Positions 11,501 to 23,800 of a DNA stretch of 64,000 nt are shown here, one piece after another. The first letter of the stretch is position 1. Each line of letters opens with the position of its first letter. The notes beneath the pieces were generated by a model. The model was not told where the DNA came from. It ran no database searches and was given only the letters and a program-made list of their open reading frames with translations. This DNA is from Isochrysis galbana (taxonomy: Eukaryota > Haptophyta > Isochrysidales > Isochrysidaceae), in contig CM030932.1 in the NCBI GenBank assembly GCA_018136815.1, positions 7,246,230 to 7,310,229 on the forward strand. Direction: 5' to 3'. The position numbers and the translations under genes were made by a program.

Positions 11501-11710
11501 TTGGATGCACTTGCGCGCGACAATCTCGCGGTCATTGAAGCAGCGGCACTCCTGCAGCACCGCTGCCTTTTGCAGGGACTGGAAGGGCGAGTATGATTCA
11601 TCCTCGTCCTTCTTCTCGCCTTTGGTCATCTGTAGGGCGACGTCTTTCATCCCCTGCAGCCACTGAGCACCCTGATTTGCCAGGTCCGATGATGACGTGC
11701 CAGTGGCCAT
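8517..11710 (-). CDS. COPG: Coatomer subunit gamma (COPI coat)
   Basis: Four exons on the minus strand: 11467-11710, 11204-11294, 10321-11118 and 8517-10146. All introns are GT-AG and phases match across every junction; the coding length is 2763 bases (920 residues). The N-terminus carries SPFQSLQKAAVLQE and CIQILTKILWLLSQG. Later landmarks are TTEIFFGVTKLLMHKD, NRSIATLAITTLLK, RLMKQITSFMSEIADDFK, GLSHLCEFIEDCEF and KYIRFIYNRVVLEN, all diagnostic of gamma-COP. The HEAT/armadillo solenoid fills about residues 1-560. A linker rich in Gly/Ala/Pro (about 620-660) leads into the appendage domain, which binds coat accessory factors. The protein is part of the heptameric coat that forms retrograde Golgi-to-ER vesicles. 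The start ATG at 11710 is the first in frame before the solenoid. A long CA/TG repeat begins 100 bases upstream. Confidence 0.96.
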
Positions 11711-11808
11711 GGCGTGGCTCTCTGCACCCCCGGCTCGCAAACAACCTGCACAGGGACATGGTGCGTATGGTGCGGTCAGTGTATGTGTGTGCGCGCGCGC
11801 GCGTGCGT

Positions 11809-12999
<1,191 letters not shown>

Positions 13000-13335
13000 A
13001 TGCAGAGCACGCGTGCATCCGCAGTCGTCAAAGACGACAAGAAAACGGAGGAAGAGGAATTCAGCACAGGCCCGCTCTCAGTGCTTACGCAGAGCGTCAA
13101 GTCCAACACGCAGATCCTCATCAACTGTCGCAATAACAAGAAGCTGCTGGGCCGGGTGAAGGCGTTCGATCGACATTGCAATATGGTGCTCGAGAATGTG
13201 AAGGAGATGTGGACAGAGGTGCCCAAGAAGGGCAAGGGGACAAAGAAGGCAAAGCCCATCAACAAGGACCGCTTCATATCAAAGATGTTCCTGCGCGGCG
13301 ATTCAGTCATCGTTGTGCTCCGTAACCCGAAATAG
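13000..13335 (+). CDS. SNRPD2: Small nuclear ribonucleoprotein SmD2
   Basis: A 111-residue ORF in one exon from the ATG at 13000. It is nearly identical to the core of SmD2 across eukaryotes: [17 protein letters not shown], then the Sm1 motif ([35 protein letters not shown]) and the Sm2 motif ([14 protein letters not shown]). The basic [11 protein letters not shown] linker between the motifs is also typical. SmD2 pairs with SmD1 in the heptameric Sm ring on U1, U2, U4 and U5 snRNAs. The bases before the start read cgcacgcaggt, like a splice acceptor. An upstream noncoding or start-codon exon is therefore possible and the true N-terminus could differ by a few residues. Length equals the usual 108-118 residues. 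Confidence 0.97.
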   Translation: MQSTRASAVVKDDKKTEEEEFSTGPLSVLTQSVKSNTQILINCRNNKKLLGRVKAFDRHCNMVLENVKEMWTEVPKKGKGTKKAKPINKDRFISKMFLRGDSVIVVLRNPK

Positions 13336-13968
13336 TTGTGGGCCTCACGGACTGACTCTGATGTTTCGATCTCACCGATGGGGCGACTCTGTGAGTTTCT
13401 AGCAAGCTCATGACGATGTGAGCTTAGTCTACCTTAGCGTGCAGGCATCGTCAGGCCTTGACAATGCACTTTGCGCACTGTACTTGGCAACAAGCACAAA
13501 CATGCCGCAGGGATGTCGTGCCAGTTACGGCTTCTTGCGGGACTGTGCATATGGGTGGCCCACAAGCCACGGGGGGGGACGTTGCGAATGTGAGGGACGC
13601 AGAGTTGGCGAGTGATGTCGCGTCGCATCGGTAGCTACTCACCCTTCCTGAAGACGACAGCCAATCAAGTGTGCAGTTTCGAGCCTCGTTATGAGGCACT
13701 GGTGACACCCTTTTGTCTTCCTCTTCACGACGGGATCCGTCCGTCTTGCTTTGTGGTAATATTCAGTGCGTTTGGGCTGGCTGGCGATGGCGCCCTTGGG
13801 CTATGTGCTTTATGTTGTATGTGTATGTGCTCCTCCAGACTTCCATATCTTGCACATCTTGTTCGCCTATGTTGTGTATGATACGTGTGTGGTATGCTGA
13901 CGTGTGTGCGGCATGTCTCCTGTGTGTGCCCGTGTGTGTCTATCTTGCTGATGTAGGTTGCACATGTC
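13336..13968. other. SmD2 3' flank; no gene seen
   Basis: Mixed-composition sequence with TGTGTG-rich stretches (about 13800-13950), presumably 3' untranslated and intergenic DNA. Short ORFs here have no protein-like character. Confidence 0.4.
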
Positions 13969-14563
13969 AACTAAGTTTATACTTAGTTCGCCCATGGGCA
14001 TGGGGTAGGGGGGGCGGTCAAATGGGGTTTTTGATTAGGGGTGTAAGAAAAAGAAAATGACCATCTCAAGGTTGAGAAACGTGAGGATTTTCTTTGTTAG
14101 AAAGTTCTCTAATCACTCAACAAGCACATATCCGGGGCCCATTAGGACCAAGACCCCTCCCTTGGGCCCCCACAACAAAACGTAACCAAATACTAACAAA
14201 AGACGCTAACGCAAAGGGCCGAAAAAAAATCTTAAAAACTAACCGCTGCTTCTACTTGCACGGCGCGAGGCAGATTGCTAGTGGTATCCCTAACTACCCT
14301 CCCCTTCCTACCACTCCCCCTTTCCCCTCCCCCGTTTCCTTCTCTAGAAAGCGGGGGGAGGGGAGGCCGCGCGCGCTACATTCATTGTAGGACTGGTCCT
14401 ACATACAAAGCTGGGTACCTTTATCCGCTTACGGCCCTTGTCCATACCATCTGGGGTGGCGTCCAAGCCCAAGCCCTCTAGCTTAGAGAGGAGAAACTTC
14501 ATGAATGTTGCTACATCCTCGCCCTTTGATGTCCTTCTTGTCGAACTAAGTTTATACTTAGTT
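13969..14563. repeat. Segment bounded by two copies of a 20-bp palindrome; carries a TIR-like end
   Basis: AACTAAGTTTATACTTAGTT, an 8-bp perfect stem with a TTAT loop, occurs at 13969-13988 and again at 14544-14563 in direct orientation. A third copy with one change is at 38845-38864. Each is followed within a few bases by a CATGGG and G/C-rich run. Inside this segment GGGCGGTCAAATGGGGTTTT (14012-14031) resembles the terminal repeat of the composite element at 5398. The region is probably a nest of short mobile sequences. No coding frame is supported. Confidence 0.55.
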
Positions 14564-15170
14564 CTAGTTCAGCATGGGGGGGCGCCTCGCGTCTCGCGTC
14601 CCCCCGTCCCCCCTCTCAGGCACCAATTCCCCTCCGGGGGGCTTGTCGGTCAACCCCATGCTCTGCCTTCTGGCATGAGCAGGGCATTCATCACGACCAC
14701 CCAAACCCCCAGTGGGCGCGGGTCGCGAGCCGCACTCCCAGGCCCGCATGGGCCTGCTCTCGTACTGACTCCCCCCCCCACCCCTGGTCGCCAGGCAGAC
14801 AGGGGCCTCTGGGCGGCACCCAGGGCCGGCGAGGCGAGCGAGGGAGAGGCAGGGGGGGGCCAGGGGCTGAGCCCTAGCCTCCTAGCCTCCACTGCCCCCT
14901 GAGCTGCCCTTGCTGGCCCCCTGGGTGCCCCTGAAGGACCTCTGAGAGCAGGCCGTGGCGCGCCGCATGGCGACGCGCCGCAGGGCCGCAGGGAGAGAGG
15001 TGGAAGAGAGCGAAGCGAGGGAGAGGGGGGGATTTGCACCCCCCCCGATGGAGTGTGGTGAGAAACGAGACCCATTTGCGTTAGCAAATGGGCGGAGAGG
15101 GGCGGCTGGCGACAGGAGGAAGATGAGGGAGAGACTCAAGGCGCCTACGGGAACCACTGTGGCAGGTATC
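14564..15170 (+). repeat. Interspersed repeat family B, copy 1
   Basis: From about 14846 to 15170 this matches 59985-60290. Shared blocks include GGGCCAGGGGCTGAGCCC, CACTGCCCCCTGAGCTGCCC, GAGAGCAGGCCGTGGCGCGC and a C-run followed by GATGGAGTG. At 15071-15092 CCCATTTGC pairs with GCAAATGGG around a GTTA loop. The other copy keeps the stem with a compensating base pair. The bases before 14846 (14564-14845) are C/G-rich and resemble 38870-39100. Confidence 0.7.
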
Positions 15171-16103
15171 TCGAGGCGCAGTCTTTTATTTCTCGAGGAC
15201 AGCTCGCGGCGAGAGCTGTAAGGGCCGTTCTTCTTTGTCGACGAGAGGTTCCTCCCCTATGATGCTCATCCAACAGTACCTTTTACTACTTTTGCCAATA
15301 GCAAAAGCTCCATCAGACCTTATAGCTTTTAACAGTCCAACAATAGCGCCACCCAGTACAAGTAACAAGTAAAGATGATTTTTATTTTTATTTTTATGAG
15401 TGTAGTGTCCCCGGCTCCCGCGCCTCCGCGTGCGCGCTGCAACCGCCTCCCTCCTGTCCGACCCGTGTGACGTGCGACGTGCGCGCGCGGTATGTGTGGC
15501 ATGCATAAATAATGTATCTAAAAAAATCATCTGAAGATTCTGGGCTACACACCTACTAGTCTCGGGTCTTCCCTTCTCTAGCTAACACCGCCCTTACATT
15601 CCCTCCCTCCGCCTCTTCCCCTGCCCCCCGTCATTCCTTTCTCTTCGGTTTCCGGGGTCCGGCCTCGGTGCACTACCTAAGGCCTGGTTCGGAGTGCGGG
15701 TTTGGGCAGGCCTTTTGTCCTGAATTGTTCTGTCGCGCGCCCTTTTGGGCGCGCATGAATAATGTATCTATATCTATCCCTCTCTAGCTCGTGTCTCATG
15801 CGATTCGCGATTCTCCACTTGTTTGTTCTCCTCCTCTCTCCTCTGCCCATCGGCCCACGGCCCACGATCGATCGGCGCGCGCTGCGCTGCAGGGCGCCAC
15901 GCACTAGTTTTATTTTTAGAGGCCCTGGGTTTTGTTTTTGCTGGCCAAAAAGCTTTTGCACTTGCTGTTACAAGCAAAGGCGGCCTGAGCAGCAATAGCT
16001 GTTGCACTGTTGGAGCATCATTAGGTTCCTCCCCCCGCCCCCGGTGCTTTTTCCCGGAGAGTCGCCCGACGTAGGTCGGTCCGCCTCAATGGGTTTTCCC
16101 TCA
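15171..16103. other. Intergenic, no gene seen
   Basis: T-rich and C-rich stretches with no credible coding frame. A short CTGAAGATTCTGGGCTA block (15531-15547) recurs at about 55980-55996, where it is followed by a similar ACACCTA string, so it marks the end of another dispersed repeat. Confidence 0.4.
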
Positions 16104-16930
16104 TTGTAGCTTGTGGGGAGTTATAATGGGAGCCGGGGGTTTGCGAGGGGGGAGATTCGTAGGGGTGCATATGCGTATGTGTCTAGTGACAACACACGTC
16201 AAGGCCTGGTTTGCTCTTCCTGACCCCTCGTGGCTCGTGGCCAGCCCATCGCTCCAACCCCCCCTTCCCCCCCGGTCGACAGACAGACAGGTGCAGATTG
16301 GGGGCCCCAGAGGCTCAGGATCGCCAGCGACCAGCGAGGGAGAGGCAGGGGAGGCCAGGGCCCAGCCCCAGCCTCCTCTGCCCCCTGAGCTGGCCTCCAG
16401 GAGCCTCCAGGGGTTGCCAACAGGCAGCTGCAGGCCTGTCGCAGGCACGCCATGGCGCGTGCCGCAAGAGAGAGGAGAGGGAGCGCGGAGAAGGAAAGAT
16501 AGGTAAGTCCCGTACCCGTTTACAGGAGAGAAGTCGGGACTGAGGACGCCGCCAGCCCGGTAGGCAGCATAGGAGGAAGGGGGGAACGGATCACCGGGGG
16601 GGGGGGGGGGGGGGCGCGGCCACCGGACCATATCTATCTAAGCCCTTTTGCCCTATCCCCCTAGTAGTGCACGGGGGGAGTCGCCACCGGACCATATCTA
16701 AGCCCTCTTCCTCTTGCCCTATCCCCCTAGTAGTGCACGGGGGAAGTCGCCTGATGGTGGGGGGGAAAGGGCCGGGGGAGTGGGGGTGTAGAAAGTTTTG
16801 CTGCGTGAGTAGAAAGTAGAGGGTCCACGGCCGCGTGTGCGGCGAGACTATTAAGAAATTATTTGTCGTGATAGTACCGGGCTAGTGAGAGTAGTGGTAC
16901 TAACGCTAACGCTCAGATGTGAGATGTTTT
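16104..16930 (+). repeat. Cluster of repeat families B and A
   Basis: 16104-16200 is the reverse complement of 38745-38846 (TTGTGGGGAGTT, GGGAGCCGGGGG). 16200-16450 is a family B core matching 39005-39200 (GGCCAGGGCCCAGCCCCAGC and CTGGCCTCCAGGAGCCTCCA). 16540-16930 is a family A unit: a G-run, then a 64-base block tandemly duplicated (16621-16684 and 16685-16749), then GGTCCACGGCCGCG and a terminal GTACCGGGCTAGTGAGAGTA. The terminal part is the reverse complement of 38660-38720. Confidence 0.7.
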
Positions 16931-17370
16931 AGATCCTAAATTGTAGATTGTATAGTTGTAGTTGTAAATTGTAGTGGGGTCTCTCGTCTCTTGGCGGCGG
17001 TGCCACGTTGAGAATTCTAGTCTTGAGGAGCATCTTGTTGGCTAGCATCCCTAGCCACATACACCGGACGAGCCATGCGCCCCCCATCGCGGGGGAGGCG
17101 CTGAGGCGCTCCGTTGCCGTCGAGGACTACGGCTATGTACGGCCGACAGCACTAAGGTTATACTCACACCACAGGAAAACTAGAAAACTCTGAGGGGGGT
17201 ACATACTCCGCTTGTTCCCCCCCCCCCCCCCCCCCCCCCTTCCCCTCTCCGAGTGCCAAAAACAAAAGAGGCTTGAGTCTCCTCCCCTCGCTCTAGTCCC
17301 CTCTCCCTCTCTCTCGTCCAGGGAGAGGGGGAGCGAGAGGGAGGGAGGGACGGGGGTGGGGGGTGAGAGA
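16931..17370. other. 5' flank of the IQ/PX gene
   Basis: Mixed sequence, a C-run of about 22 (17218-17239) and purine-rich DNA leading into the GA microsatellite. The upstream in-frame extension of the next gene through this region is low complexity and is not taken as coding. Confidence 0.4.
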
Positions 17371-17517
<147 letters not shown>

Positions 17518-17518
17518 G

Positions 17519-17558
<40 letters not shown>

Positions 17559-17679
17559 GGAGGGAGGGAGGGAGGGAGGGGGAGAGAGAGAGAGGGGGAG
17601 AGAGAGAGAGGGAGAGAGAGGGAGCTCTAGGCCGAGGCGCATCCGCGCGCATTCTGCATCCCTCTCGGTCGTGGCCATT

Positions 17680-19358
17680 ATGGCAGCCGAACTAGAGCCC
17701 GCTCACGCGTGGACTGAGCAGTGTGAGAGATGCCGCCCAGCTGCTCGTGCCATGCGCCTCCAGCTGCTGCAGGCGAGGGAGAGGGTCTCTGAGCTCGAGG
17801 AGCAGCTCAGCCGGCTGCAGCTCGAAGTCAGTGTGCTGCGCGCCCAGCCAGTACTAATGCGCTCGTCCCCGCTTACGTTGGGGGCACGAGACTCAAGAAG
17901 CAACATCGGCATGGACGAGAGCGTGCGCTCTGGAACTGAAAGACGTGGCGTTATGGTTCCGTACAGGCCTCCAACACTCACAGCCTCAGCGTCCTTCTCT
18001 GGACGTATGGGGCTTCCCTTCTCCACAGTATCGTCTTCAGCAAGCCCTCACTCTCGCATGGACCGCATGGACAAACGGATCACCAAGTTGGGCAATCATT
18101 TCCCGCTGGCACGACATGCGCGGACCCATCCGGATGACCTATTGGAGGGCCCAGCTGCAGTCTTTGCTCGTCTCATTTCAAAGCACTTTTGGGCTGGCGA
18201 AGGGGATCGTGAGCAGAAAGCCGCAAAAGCTGCGTGTATGCTGCAAGCACGCGCACGTGGATGGCGACAACGCGCCCGGTATCATGCGGCGCGAGAAGTC
18301 TACGCAGTCGTAAGCGGGATCTCCAGCTTTGTTTCTCCATCATCCAAGCGCTCCGTGGCGACGTATGTCATCACTGTTGTGCGCGCCGGATGCTGTTGGC
18401 AGGTACGCGTCACGCCGTCCAGAATCATTAGCTTCTCCTACAACACAAGCATGATACCCTGCGTTCGAGAATGTGTCCTAAGCTAGGCCCCCTGGCCTCC
18501 GCAACCGATTACCATGACGCCTATGTCTCCGTAAATGTTTACTTTCTCACACTGGCATCTGTGTGCAGGTAGAACACAGGTACTCGGATTGGCGCCGTCT
18601 GCATATTCTTCTCATGCAATGCATCCCAGGCACATCGAGTCTACCCCTACCGCCATTTCCTTCCCGGATCCCTTTCGGAGGCTCCACTGTTGAAAATCAT
18701 CGCCAATTTGTGCGTCGCCTGCATTGATATCTTGTGACTCTACGGCTAGGTCGCATGGTACCAAACCTATTCAGCGCGGGCATGTAGGAAACTACAGCCC
18801 TCCATCTTCTTATGCGATGGTATCTTGTTGTTCCTCATGTGGTCAGTCTGAGCTCCCGATTCTCCGCCATCTGTGCAGGTGCTCAATCGATACTTGCAAG
18901 GCGTGATACAAGCAAACCCAAAACGACCTTTCAAGATGCGCAACTTGCTCATGGCTTTCCTATGCCGTTCTCATTTCTACTGGGAATACGATGCTCTGGG
19001 AACCCTCCTTAAGGGCGCCAATGCTAATGCTGCATCCGCGCGAGGCGCTCGCCCCCTCGACCTCATTGTTGACACCGGTGGCGGCGAATTAACTGATCCG
19101 GTAGTGCACGACCGCTCCACGGGTGTGACACCTGTATCGTTGGTAGTCCACTCGAATGCAAACAAATCCCACAAATCCTCACCTGCAGCTACTTCTCGAT
19201 CTCCCTCCGCTCCACGCAATGAGTGGCAGTCTGCACTCTCCTATTGGGACGAGGCGCCTCCAAAGCCGTCGTCAATGTCTGTCTTGGCAGCGTCACCGCG
19301 CGCCGCAGCTGCTATGGGATACAGCGACTCCCGGAGACAGCATGAATCCTTGTCGTAG
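17680..19358 (+). CDS. IQ-motif and PX-domain protein
   Basis: Three exons, 17680-18402, 18569-18709 and 18879-19358. All junctions are GT-AG in phase 0, giving 447 residues. A coiled-coil segment (about residues 35-60, RERVSELEEQLSRLQLE) follows the start. An IQ calmodulin-binding motif lies near residues 188-205 (CMLQARARGWRQRARY). The PX domain is assembled only by splicing: VATYVITVVR at the end of exon 1, HRYSDWRRLHILL and LPLPPFPSR in exon 2, and NRYLQGVIQANP with MRNLLMAFL in exon 3. The basic Arg of the RYSD box and the Pro-rich PPFP loop are present. PX domains bind phosphoinositides on endosomal membranes, so a calmodulin-responsive trafficking adaptor is plausible (inference). The C-terminal 110 residues are Ser/Ala-rich and look disordered. 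Confidence 0.8.
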
Positions 19359-19689
19359 GTCTGCTGCCGATTATCAGCAGGCAGGGGTACTCCTTCGTAG
19401 TAGGGCCCGCCAGTCGCTCAGGGCTGAATCTTCCGTTGCCAATGGCATGCACGGCGTACCATGAAGCTCGACCTTTCCATGGTGGCTTTGTAGGCGTCAC
19501 ATTCATGGGATGTGCGGATGGGGGTGAGGGGCCGAAGCCCTCTTGACCTTGCGACGAAATCCATTCCCCTTGTGTTCTTGAATCTATGCAGAGTATGCAC
19601 GGTGCACACTTTAAGCCAGAGTCAGCCAATGCACAGCCGTAGTTCGTAGTTCCCGCTAAGTATGTATGGGCTTGTGAATTGGTTTGTCG
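19359..19689. other. 3' flank of the IQ/PX gene
   Basis: Mixed sequence without a supportable ORF. It probably contains the 3' untranslated region. Confidence 0.4.
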
Positions 19690-19970
19690 ATGTCGGCCAA
19701 TGGATTTGTATTTCAAAAATAGCTCGATCAGTTTTCAGTTTAAAAACGTTATAATATTTTTACCGCACATGCGGCCATGGACCCACTACTTTAACGCAGG
19801 AAACTTGCTACCCCCCCCACTACCCTGGCCCTTTTCCCCCCGCCATCAGGCGGCTCCCCTCGCACACTACTAGGGGTAAAGGGCTTAGATATGCTCCGGC
19901 GGCCCGCGCCCCCCCCTGGTGATCTTCCCCCCCCCCCCTTCCTCCTGTGTCCCGGGTAGGCGGCGGCCTC
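19690..19970 (-). repeat. Interspersed repeat family A, inverted copy
   Basis: Read on the minus strand this matches 16540-16880 over about 280 bases: AGGAGGAAGGGGGG, GATCACC, CATATCTAAGCCC, CCCCTAGTAGTG, CGCCTGATGG and GGTCCATGGCCGC occur in the same order. Only one copy of the block duplicated at 16.6 kb is present. With the 16.5-kb copy it brackets the IQ/PX gene as an inverted pair. Confidence 0.75.
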
Positions 19971-20881
19971 AGACGAGGCCCTAGTGCCCTAGTGCACCTG
20001 GGCCGGACCCCTAAAAGCGAACCAAAAGGTATGAAGGGGGGAAGGGAAAGAGATGGAGCGAAGGAAAATGAGGGCGGTGTCAGTGAAGAGTTATAGCGAA
20101 CCTAGTCTATAGTAGGTGTTCAGCCCCGAATCTTCAAATGTTATTTTCTAGTAGCTTAGCGGACGCCTTCAAGAACGTGTTTTTAAACACGGCGAGGGGG
20201 GCGGGGCAGTAAGAGAGGAGGGAGGAGGCCGGAGGCAGGCGGTACGTACGTAGCCCCCAAACATGTTTGTCACGTCGGGGTAATAGCTTGTAATGAGTTT
20301 AACCTGATAATTGCCACTAACTGGGTATCAACACCCCTGAAACAACCCATTTACCCCCACAGAAAAACGAACCCTATTAATGTACTGACCTCGAAGAACT
20401 ATTGGAGTAATGGGTTTCCAAAACACTTGTCCGTTAATGGTCAGCCCTAGCCTTGGAGGGGAGGGGAGCGGCGCGCGCTCCATGAGCCTATCAGTTTAAT
20501 GATAGATGTTTATGATGCCAATATAGGGCGGAGTACGTGCGGGTAAGCAAAAGTCGAGGACCTCTAGTTGCACCTCCTCACGCGCCAACATCGGCGATAA
20601 ATATTGTACTCAGTACACCGCGACGTGCGTCACTTTCACTTTGCTAAAATACCTCACATCAGCATTTCTTTCATGATATGCTAGGTGTAGGTACTAGGAT
20701 CTGGCCCTCTATAGGACACACACGCCCGCACACACTGCCCATACGGATCATGCCATAGAAGGACAAGGAGCGAGACTTGATCGGGATGCCGAGAGAGTTG
20801 GTCGATGAGGCAAGGAAGTGTACGCTACAACTACAGCTGCTGTCCACACGCTTGATTGTTGATTGCTTCGATCCGGATTCG
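19971..20881. other. Intergenic, no gene seen
   Basis: Mixed GC and AT-richer DNA between the repeat copy and the stop codon of the polycystin-like gene. The last 250 bases are likely its 3' untranslated region. Nothing else is recognisable. Confidence 0.4.
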
Positions 20882-23800
20882 CTAGAGGAAGCCCAAGTCC
20901 TTTGCCCGAGTCCGAATCTGCAACATAAAGTTGTTGTCAAGTAAGAATGGCAGAGAGACAATGAGGAGAATCTCGATCGGCTCGATAATCAAAAAATCGC
21001 TGGAGAGGGAGAGCACGATGCTGAGCAAGAACGACTGCATTTTTTTCTCGCCAAAGGTCATGGCGTATATCATGAGCATGAGCAGGCACACCACAAACAT
21101 AGACAATGCCAAGAACCATGCGAACACAAACTTTGTCAACACGAGACGCTCGCCCGGTGACCTCCTTCGCTTTATCTTGTTCGCCTTCCATTCTAGATAG
21201 GCTTCTGAGGTGGCCACCGCCTTTTGTGCGGACTTGGTGTGCTCGCGCTCGCGAACGACCCGGCGCCGCAGGCCTCGATTGCCGACCCTAAACATGAGCC
21301 GCAATACTACCGCAGCGACGACGCAAGGGAACACGGTAATCAGCGCCTGGATGATGAGTGTCACGAGCGTCGGCGACACCTGAGAAGGCAGGTTGCTGAA
21401 TAGCATGGCCAATAGGACACTCTCGAGGACGAGCACATTCCAAAATATCTGCACGCACTGAGTATCGAAAAGCGCACCGTCGATGTCCGTTGGCCAGAGG
21501 AAAGAAACCACCGTGTGTTCGCCGCGTGCCGTGCTCACCAGCTTCTTGAACCAATTGCCAACGTAGTTCAATACGCGTTGCGTGAGTGTCTTTAGCTGGC
21601 AGGTGCGGATAAGATGAAAGATTTCACCAACGTCACGCACCGATTTCTTTGCCTTGGCTCGAGCACTGGCAGCGGCAGCGCTTGCCTTCTCGTTGGCGTA
21701 CGCTGCTGCGGATATATGACCCGAAGAGCCTCGGCGATATAGGGATGCCACCATTACCACGTCCGCCATGGATGACTTATCGCCTTGCACGTGGGCCTTT
21801 GCAGTTGCACGCTTCCAAGAGAATGTAAGCGTCTGAGTTGCACCTAAGCCCTCCTTCCCATCGGAGGTGATGTTGTCCGCCGCAAGAACGTTTGAGCGCA
21901 CTGTTGGCGTTAGGGCAGGAATGTGGGGCTTGCACGATGCGCTATGGAGAGCCAAAGCGTTAGATGCATCTGGGGGCGGAGGATCGACCGAGTCGCGCCT
22001 CTCCTCTCGACCTTCGACGTTCGAAATGTCTGCTGACCCCGTCGGAGGTTCGACCCGGCTGCGCCCTGGCTTCACGGTGAGGTTGCGCGCGGGGTCTCCA
22101 ATCCGCCGCCGCCCAGTTGGTGAGCGGCTCGGCGGTTGGGGAAGAGATGCTGGTGTCAACACCAAGTGTTCGAGACCGCTCTGCCCCTGTCCTCGTCGAG
22201 ACAGCTTCGAAATCGGTCTAGAAGCCGGAGCCCAGACGGCATCGGGTCCGACGCGTGCGATCGGCACAGGGTTGTCGTTTTTAAGATCGGAAGAATCTAC
22301 TTGGCGCGAAGGCCGAGACGCAGGCGCCCAGCCGTCGTCGCCGAGGCTAGCACTCGCGATAGGCACGCGGCTTTGCAACTTGCGATGCGCCACCTCGTGT
22401 TGCATAGATGGCATTGAGACGAGCTTTGGCGGCATTGCAGGCGCACGAATGTTGGTCAGCACATCCAAGGCCTTAGCATGGCTCGCTTCCCGTGCTACGA
22501 GATACTCCTTTTTCATAGTACTAGCATCCAAAGTCGTTGCGGCGGCGTAGGTGGGCATCTTCATTGACACGGTCTGTTTGAGCGCGCGCACTTCACCACC
22601 TTCCTGCGGGGGCCGATCATCATTCTCAGCGTCGTCCTCACCTCTGACCCATGCGAGGCTCAGCTTTGATTGAACGACTCCCTCGTCGGATCGCAACTCG
22701 TCATCTTTCGTGAGTGTGCGGGATGCGAGCTTGCCGTTAGACTGTCTCTTCTCGCGCATCTTGGACAAGAGCTCCTTGTGCTTTTCTAGCCGAGCTTTGC
22801 GTGCAGCTCGCGCATTTGTCAGCATTCGCCGGTGGAGGCGAAAGCGTGCAAATACAAGTGTTATGAGCCACAACCCCACAATGGACCCAACATACTTCAT
22901 GATCGTCGGGTTTTTCGCAGGATTGAACGATGTGAAGAATCGCAGGGCGTCCTGCGCAGAAAATGTGTTAAACGTGATCGAGGCAAGCTCGGCCAACAGG
23001 TCTTGTAGGCTAGCCGGGAAACGGAGAACGCTGAAGTCAGTCAAGTGATTGCAGAGGCAGTGCAAAAAACCGTCCGGTTCACCGCCCGGTGGCGGAGAGA
23101 CTACGCAGCCGCGGGTGCTATATTCGAGCAACTCTTCGTCCCAGAATGTGCATTCAGCCTTGATGCCACAGTCGGCACCCAAAAAGCCATCGGCGCAAGA
23201 GCACACGCCGTGGACGCACTCTCCGTTGCGGGAGGCGGCATTGCAAAAGTTAAATTCGGAGCAATCTCCGGCACCATATTCTTGGTGACATGAATACTTG
23301 TAGATGTCCGGGGAGTCGGGCGGGTGGGCTGGTGGTGCGCTAGGCGGCTGTGGAGGCATTCCTGGAGGAGGTGGGCCTCCTGGTGGCAATGGCGGCGATG
23401 GCGGCGGCGACGGCGGCGGCGGGGTAGGTGGGGGTGGCGACGGCGGCGGAGGTGAGGGTGGCGGCGGACGGGGAGCTAGGCCCGGTGCATAGGGCGGCAA
23501 CGACGGCGGCGGCGGCGACGGTGGTGGTATCGGCGGCGGCCTCGGGGGGCGGGATGGTGGTGGCGATGGTTGAGGCGGCGGGGGATGCGAAGGAGGGTAT
23601 CGGGGCGGAAGGTTTGGCAAAGGTGGGAGTGGGGGCGGTGGCGGGGGAGGCGGCGGAGAAGGTGGAGGTCTTGGCGGCGGCGGTAGCGGCGGCGGCGGTG
23701 GGGGGCTGGGGATAGGTGGCGGCGGGTGCGGGGGCGGAGGCGATGGAGAGGGCGATGGAGGAGGTGACGACGGGGGTACCGCAGGAGGCGGCAACGGAGG

